A stretch of DNA of 64,000 bases from S5-A14a sp022766365. GTDB lineage: Bacteria; Bacillota; Clostridia; Peptostreptococcales; Anaerovoracaceae. Under the pieces are notes generated by a model. It saw only the letters and a list, made by a program, of their open reading frames with translations, was not told the origin of the DNA and searched no databases. Of the stretch, positions 60,846 to 64,000 are shown piece after piece (the first letter of the stretch is position 1; the number at the start of each line of letters is the position of its first letter). The position numbers were made by a program, and so were the translations under genes. The DNA lies in assembly GCA_050313295.1 (NCBI GenBank), contig JBNPLD010000006.1, one strand, 5' to 3'.

Positions 60846-61218
60846 TAATAATCTTGTGAGCTGCGCAATTGCGTAATCGAAATATTAATATTCCGGGAAT
60901 TTTAGAAAGTATCACAATTCTGAATGCAATGACAAATCGAATTTAAGCTTTCACAATAATTATGTAAACTTACTGCACACGCACTGTTAGATTTTACTGA
61001 TGTCACAAAGGCTTGGAAATACTTATTTTATAACTTACTGTGATATTTATCACAAAAGTTATCAACATGTGTATGTGGATAACTATTTTTGAGCATATCG
61101 TTGAATTTTCAAAGTTTATTCTCATCATCTTACATAAAATTCGAAAAGTTATCCACGTATTTTCCACATAATTATTGCTGCACTTTACTTTTGAAAATTA
61201 AGAAATTTAGGGGATAAA
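60846..61218. other. AT-rich intergenic region with DnaA-box-like cluster
   Basis: This 373-bp non-coding stretch contains five 9-mers close to the DnaA box TTATCCACA. They are TTATCACAA (61047), TTATCAACA (61059), TGTGGATAA (61074, an exact match on the minus strand), TTATCCACG (61149) and TTTTCCACA (61160). The remaining sequence is AT-rich. No gene is visible. Confidence 0.5.
61039..61054. promoter_or_regulatory. Consensus Crp-type palindrome
   Basis: TGTGATATTTATCACA is a perfect inverted repeat that fits the TGTGA-N6-TCACA half-site consensus of Crp-family regulators. It lies 165 bp upstream of the alanyl-tRNA editing gene. A Crp/Fnr-family protein is encoded at 44608-45291, but a link is speculative. 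Confidence 0.45.
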
Positions 61219-62505
61219 ATGAAAACACAAACCATCTACAAAGATAATGTATATTTAAAGGACTTAAATGGAAGAATAACAGGAATTTATTCCATAGATG
61301 ACAAAACTCTCCTTACATTTGACCGGACTATCTTTTTCCCGACCGGCGGCGGTCAAAGCCACGACATAGGTAAAATTATCTGGAAGTCGAAAGAAATTCC
61401 TGTCGTTGATGTCTATGAGAAGGAGGGAGAAATATACCATCAGGTGATACTTGATTCCCTTTATAATTCCGATTGCGAAATTGAAAATCGCACCAAAAAT
61501 ACAGATAGCTTTTCCAAAGGTGATGATGTTCAACTTCAGATAGACTGGAATCACCGATTTGACAATATGCAGCGCCACTGCGGAGAACACATTCTCAGCG
61601 GAGCGTTTTACAAACTTTACAAGGGTATAAACCGCGGATTCCACATGGGCAAGGATTATATGACTATCGATATAAGCCTTGAAGTCAGTCCATTTGATAA
61701 GATTACATGGAAGATGGCGAAGGAGGCAGAACTTGAAACTAATAAAGTTATATGGGAAAATATTCCTGTGATTACGACCCATTATGATACCAAGGAAGAA
61801 GCTTCCGTAGAGCCTCTTAGAAAGGAACTGAAAATATCAAGTGACATAACCATCGTCCGCATAGGAAGTTTCAATGAGCCTTCAGATGCGGTGGCTTGTT
61901 GCGGCACACACCCAAGCCATTCAGGTCAAGTCGGAATGTTGAAAATCTACAAGATTGAACCAAATAAAGGTATGACACGAATCTATTTTGATGCAGGAAA
62001 ACGGGCTTTCAAAAACTACCAAAGGGACTATGATGTTTTGACAAAAATAAACAATAAACTTTCCGCCGGGACGGAGGATCTGTTCGATAAATTCAAATCA
62101 ATGGAGGAACACACCCACGGTGTAAAAGCCAGACTGCACAATTTAGAGAAAATTCTGATTAATTCCAAAGTAAAAGCCTTAAAGCCGGATTTGGAGGCCA
62201 TTACCGGGGGCGTTCTGATCAAAACCTACGATGACATCTCAAAGGACATGATTCAGTCCATAGGCAGACAGCTTACAAAAAACCAATCTCTGCCCGATGA
62301 AGTACTGTTAATACTTTCCTCATCACCCGGAGCCTTCGCAATACTCTACGCATCCCCCTCCTCAAAATATCATTGCGGAAATATAGTAAAGGAAAAAGGA
62401 CGACCGATTGGTGGTAAAGGTGGAGGCAACCAAACATCTGCTCAAGTTACATTTGAGACTTCGAATGAGCTCAACAACTTCCTCGGGTATTTGAAAACGC
62501 TGTAG
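61219..62505 (+). CDS. Alanyl-tRNA editing protein (AlaX-L type)
   Basis: A 428-aa stand-alone editing-domain protein. The N-terminal barrel-like segment is FDRTIFFPTGGGQSHDIG (near residue 33), the zinc-binding motifs are HCGEHILSG (near 117) and CCGTHPSHSGQ (near 231), and the C-terminal DHHA1-like domain includes GRPIGGKGGGNQTSAQVTF (near 398). It lacks the aminoacylation domain of AlaRS. Members hydrolyse Ser- or Gly-tRNA(Ala). GGGG lies upstream of the ATG at moderate spacing. It is followed by a strong terminator. Confidence 0.9.
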   Translation: MKTQTIYKDNVYLKDLNGRITGIYSIDDKTLLTFDRTIFFPTGGGQSHDIGKIIWKSKEIPVVDVYEKEGEIYHQVILDSLYNSDCEIENRTKNTDSFSKGDDVQLQIDWNHRFDNMQRHCGEHILSGAFYKLYKGINRGFHMGKDYMTIDISLEVSPFDKITWKMAKEAELETNKVIWENIPVITTHYDTKEEASVEPLRKELKISSDITIVRIGSFNEPSDAVACCGTHPSHSGQVGMLKIYKIEPNKGMTRIYFDAGKRAFKNYQRDYDVLTKINNKLSAGTEDLFDKFKSMEEHTHGVKARLHNLEKILINSKVKALKPDLEAITGGVLIKTYDDISKDMIQSIGRQLTKNQSLPDEVLLILSSSPGAFAILYASPSSKYHCGNIVKEKGRPIGGKGGGNQTSAQVTFETSNELNNFLGYLKTL

Positions 62506-62526
62506 AACACCAAATACACAAAATAG

Positions 62527-62570
62527 AAAACGCTGTACTTCCGGGAATTCCCAAGGTACAGCGTTTTAAA
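62527..62570. terminator. Bidirectional terminator between the AlaX gene and the CoA-transferase genes
   Basis: A 12-bp perfect stem AAAACGCTGTAC / GTACAGCGTTTT (62527-62538, 62556-62567) with an inner palindrome GGGAATTCCC. It lies between two convergent genes, with A and T tracts on both sides. Confidence 0.88.
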
Positions 62571-62601
62571 ATCAATCCTGCTTTTATCTGTATATGGATT
62601 A

Positions 62602-63258
62602 CTAGTCTTCCTGATAAGGCTTCAGGTCAGGACTCCAGATGAGTTCACACCCTGTAGCTTCCTGCACTTCTTCCTTAGTAAAGTCCGGGTGAAGTTCGAT
62701 AACTTCGATACCCATATCAGTAACCTTCATAACAGCCATCTCTGTGATAATCATATCTACACATTTTTCTGCTGTCAACGGAAGTGTGCACTCCTTCAAA
62801 ATCTTGTGATTTCCCTTCTGGGTATGGGTCATGGCAATGATTACTTCCCTGGCTCCCACCACAAGGTCCATAGCTCCACCCATTCCGGCAACCTTCTTGC
62901 CCGGTATAATCCAGTTTGCCAGATCTCCGTTCTCAGCTACCTGCATAGCACCAAGAACTGTTACGTCAACGTGACCACCTCTTACTATACCGAAACTTGT
63001 AGCAGTATCAAAATAGTTTACTCTTGGAAGTACCGTAACGTACTGTCCACCTGAGTTGATGATATCTACATCCTCTTCGCCGGGTTCAGGAACTGAATCC
63101 AATCCGGCAAATCCATTTTCAGAGTGAAGTGTAATGATAATATCTTCAGGAACATAGGATCCAACCATTGTTGGAAGACCGATTCCCAGATTAACCAATT
63201 CGCCATCTCTCAGCTCTTTAGCTGTTCTTCTGGCAATTCTTTCCTTTATATCTGCCAT
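62602..63258 (-). CDS. atoA: Acetoacetate/butyrate-type CoA-transferase, subunit B
   Basis: A 218-aa family I CoA-transferase beta subunit. The catalytic glutamate lies in LHSENGFAG (about residue 47), NLGIGLPTMVGSYV near 22, and GGHVDVTVLGAMQV and MGGAMDLVVGA are conserved. With subunit A it moves CoA between acetoacetate, acetate and butyrate-type acids. It overlaps atoD by 13 bp. In lysine fermenters this enzyme handles the acetoacetate made by Kce. Confidence 0.92.
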   Translation of the reverse strand: MADIKERIARRTAKELRDGELVNLGIGLPTMVGSYVPEDIIITLHSENGFAGLDSVPEPGEEDVDIINSGGQYVTVLPRVNYFDTATSFGIVRGGHVDVTVLGAMQVAENGDLANWIIPGKKVAGMGGAMDLVVGAREVIIAMTHTQKGNHKILKECTLPLTAEKCVDMIITEMAVMKVTDMGIEVIELHPDFTKEEVQEATGCELIWSPDLKPYQED

Positions 63259-63959
63259 TTCTTTTCTCCTTCCACAATTCCATCAACCAGAACACCTGCA
63301 ACTGTCAGTCTGTCAGGATCACCTGAACCTATTTCTATAAGTTCTTCTGCAGCAACAATCACTTTATCTGCTGCTCCGGCCATTACATAGTTGAAGTTCT
63401 TAGTTGCCTTGGCACACATGAAGTTTCCGAATTTATCACAAACGGAAGCTCTGATGAAAGCATAGTCCGCTCTCAGAGGTCTCTCTACCAGATACTTAAC
63501 TCCGTCGATCTCCATAGTGATCTTGTCTCTACCAAGCTCATCCTTCTCGAATTCCATTGGAGTTCCTACTCCGGTTGGAGTGATAACACCGCCGAGACCA
63601 TAATTGGCAGCTCTGATCTTCTCAGCCAGTGTACCCTGTGGAACAAGAGTATATTTAAGTGTTCCATCTGCGAATTGCTCGTTCAGTTTAGGGTTAACTC
63701 CAAGATGAGAAGCTATGATATGGTCAACCATATGATTTTCAAGAAGCTTACCAACACCTCTAGCTGTCCTTGCGCCATACTGACCCTCATCAAGGCCTCC
63801 GTCATTTGCAATTACAGTCAGGTGCTTAACACCCTTTCTTACTAATGCATCCATCAGAATTTCCGGAGAGCCGGTTGCCAAGAAACCGCCAACCATAATG
63901 GTCATGCCGTCCTTAACACCTGCAACCGCTTCATCCGCAGTCATAATTTTGTTAATCAT
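63246..63959 (-). CDS. atoD: Acetoacetate/butyrate-type CoA-transferase, subunit A
   Basis: A 237-aa family I CoA-transferase alpha subunit with the CoA-binding glycine motif VGGFLATGSPE (near residue 22), then LTVIANDGG, IRAANYGLGGVITPTGVGTPME and ADYAFIRASVCDKFGNF. I chose ATG 63959, which has GAAAGGTG 9 bp upstream; the in-frame GTG at 63971 overlaps that site. It probably starts the atoDA pair, although an upstream gene outside the window is possible. Confidence 0.92.
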   Translation of the reverse strand: MINKIMTADEAVAGVKDGMTIMVGGFLATGSPEILMDALVRKGVKHLTVIANDGGLDEGQYGARTARGVGKLLENHMVDHIIASHLGVNPKLNEQFADGTLKYTLVPQGTLAEKIRAANYGLGGVITPTGVGTPMEFEKDELGRDKITMEIDGVKYLVERPLRADYAFIRASVCDKFGNFMCAKATKNFNYVMAGAADKVIVAAEELIEIGSGDPDRLTVAGVLVDGIVEGEKKWQI

Positions 63960-64000
63960 TTTCAAAATCACCTTTCTATCATAATTTTAACGGTAATATT

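Noticed and set aside
60846..61218. Chromosomal replication origin
   Set aside because: DnaA-box-like motifs are present, but dnaA, dnaN, recF or gyrB are not nearby and gene orientation does not diverge around the region; reported only as a box cluster.
1..64000. CRISPR arrays, insertion sequences, rRNA genes
   Set aside because: I saw no regularly spaced repeats, no transposase frames with terminal inverted repeats, and no rRNA sequence; the only mobile-element material recognised is the conjugative element end at 1-2670.

Overview
The window looks like a chromosome segment from a low-GC, obligately anaerobic, amino-acid-fermenting member of the Clostridia (Eubacteriales). An Anaerovoracaceae- or Peptostreptococcaceae-like organism would fit, but I cannot fix the genus. 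The basis is: a complete V-type (probably Na+-translocating) ATPase operon, an NhaC-type Na+/H+ antiporter, homodimeric pyruvate:ferredoxin oxidoreductase, Hcp, a lysine-fermentation-type Kce enzyme, an acetoacetate-type CoA-transferase, a sigma-54 regulator/transporter module, D-serine ammonia-lyase, a Gram-positive dlt operon and an S-box (SAM-I) riboswitch. Most genes lie on the minus strand.

Layout. 1-2670: the end of an integrative conjugative element (VirD4 coupling protein fragment, PcfB-like, DnaC-like, RepA-like and CD1845-like proteins). It appears integrated at the 3' end of rlmD (2671-4494), whose last ~94 codons look element-derived. 4557-8974: dltABCD with a small dltX-like gene at its 3' end. 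9217-18155: nine-gene V-ATPase operon. 18271-23235: small membrane protein, nhaC with an 11-bp poly-G promoter spacer, an AtoE-type short-chain fatty acid transporter, and an HTH/membrane-protein pair. 23495-30677: whiA, kce, rapZ, PHP phosphoesterase, murB, an AI-2E family permease and dsdA; yvcK, usually between rapZ and whiA, is not there and kce occupies its place. 30938-35509: sigma-54 module. It holds a small gene with a -24/-12 promoter, a sigma-54 activator whose N-terminal half resembles 3,5-diaminohexanoate dehydrogenase, and a divergent NhaC-family transporter with a near-perfect -24/-12 promoter and upstream dyads. 35684-45796: ogt, a membrane protein, PFOR, a lipoprotein and an EamA transporter fired from divergent promoters, hcp divergent from a Crp/Fnr regulator, and a thermonuclease. 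45956-50116: tatD, metG, a small membrane protein, a cytidylate-kinase-like gene and tRNA-Ala(GGC). 50298-59547: Bce-type ABC transporter and two-component system downstream of lysC, a hypothetical gene, an NhaD-like permease, and metK under a SAM-I riboswitch. 59592-63959: a 417-aa protein of unknown function, an alanyl-tRNA editing protein preceded by a DnaA-box-like cluster, and the two CoA-transferase subunits.

How it fits together. Sodium is a theme (V-ATPase with conserved Na+ ligands, two NhaC-family carriers, an NhaD-like carrier). Fermentation of amino acids to short-chain acids is the other: Kce, CoA-transferase, AtoE, PFOR, DsdA and the sigma-54 module could serve lysine or related amino-acid catabolism. 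That link is inferred from family membership only. Promoter, terminator and operator calls were made by eye.
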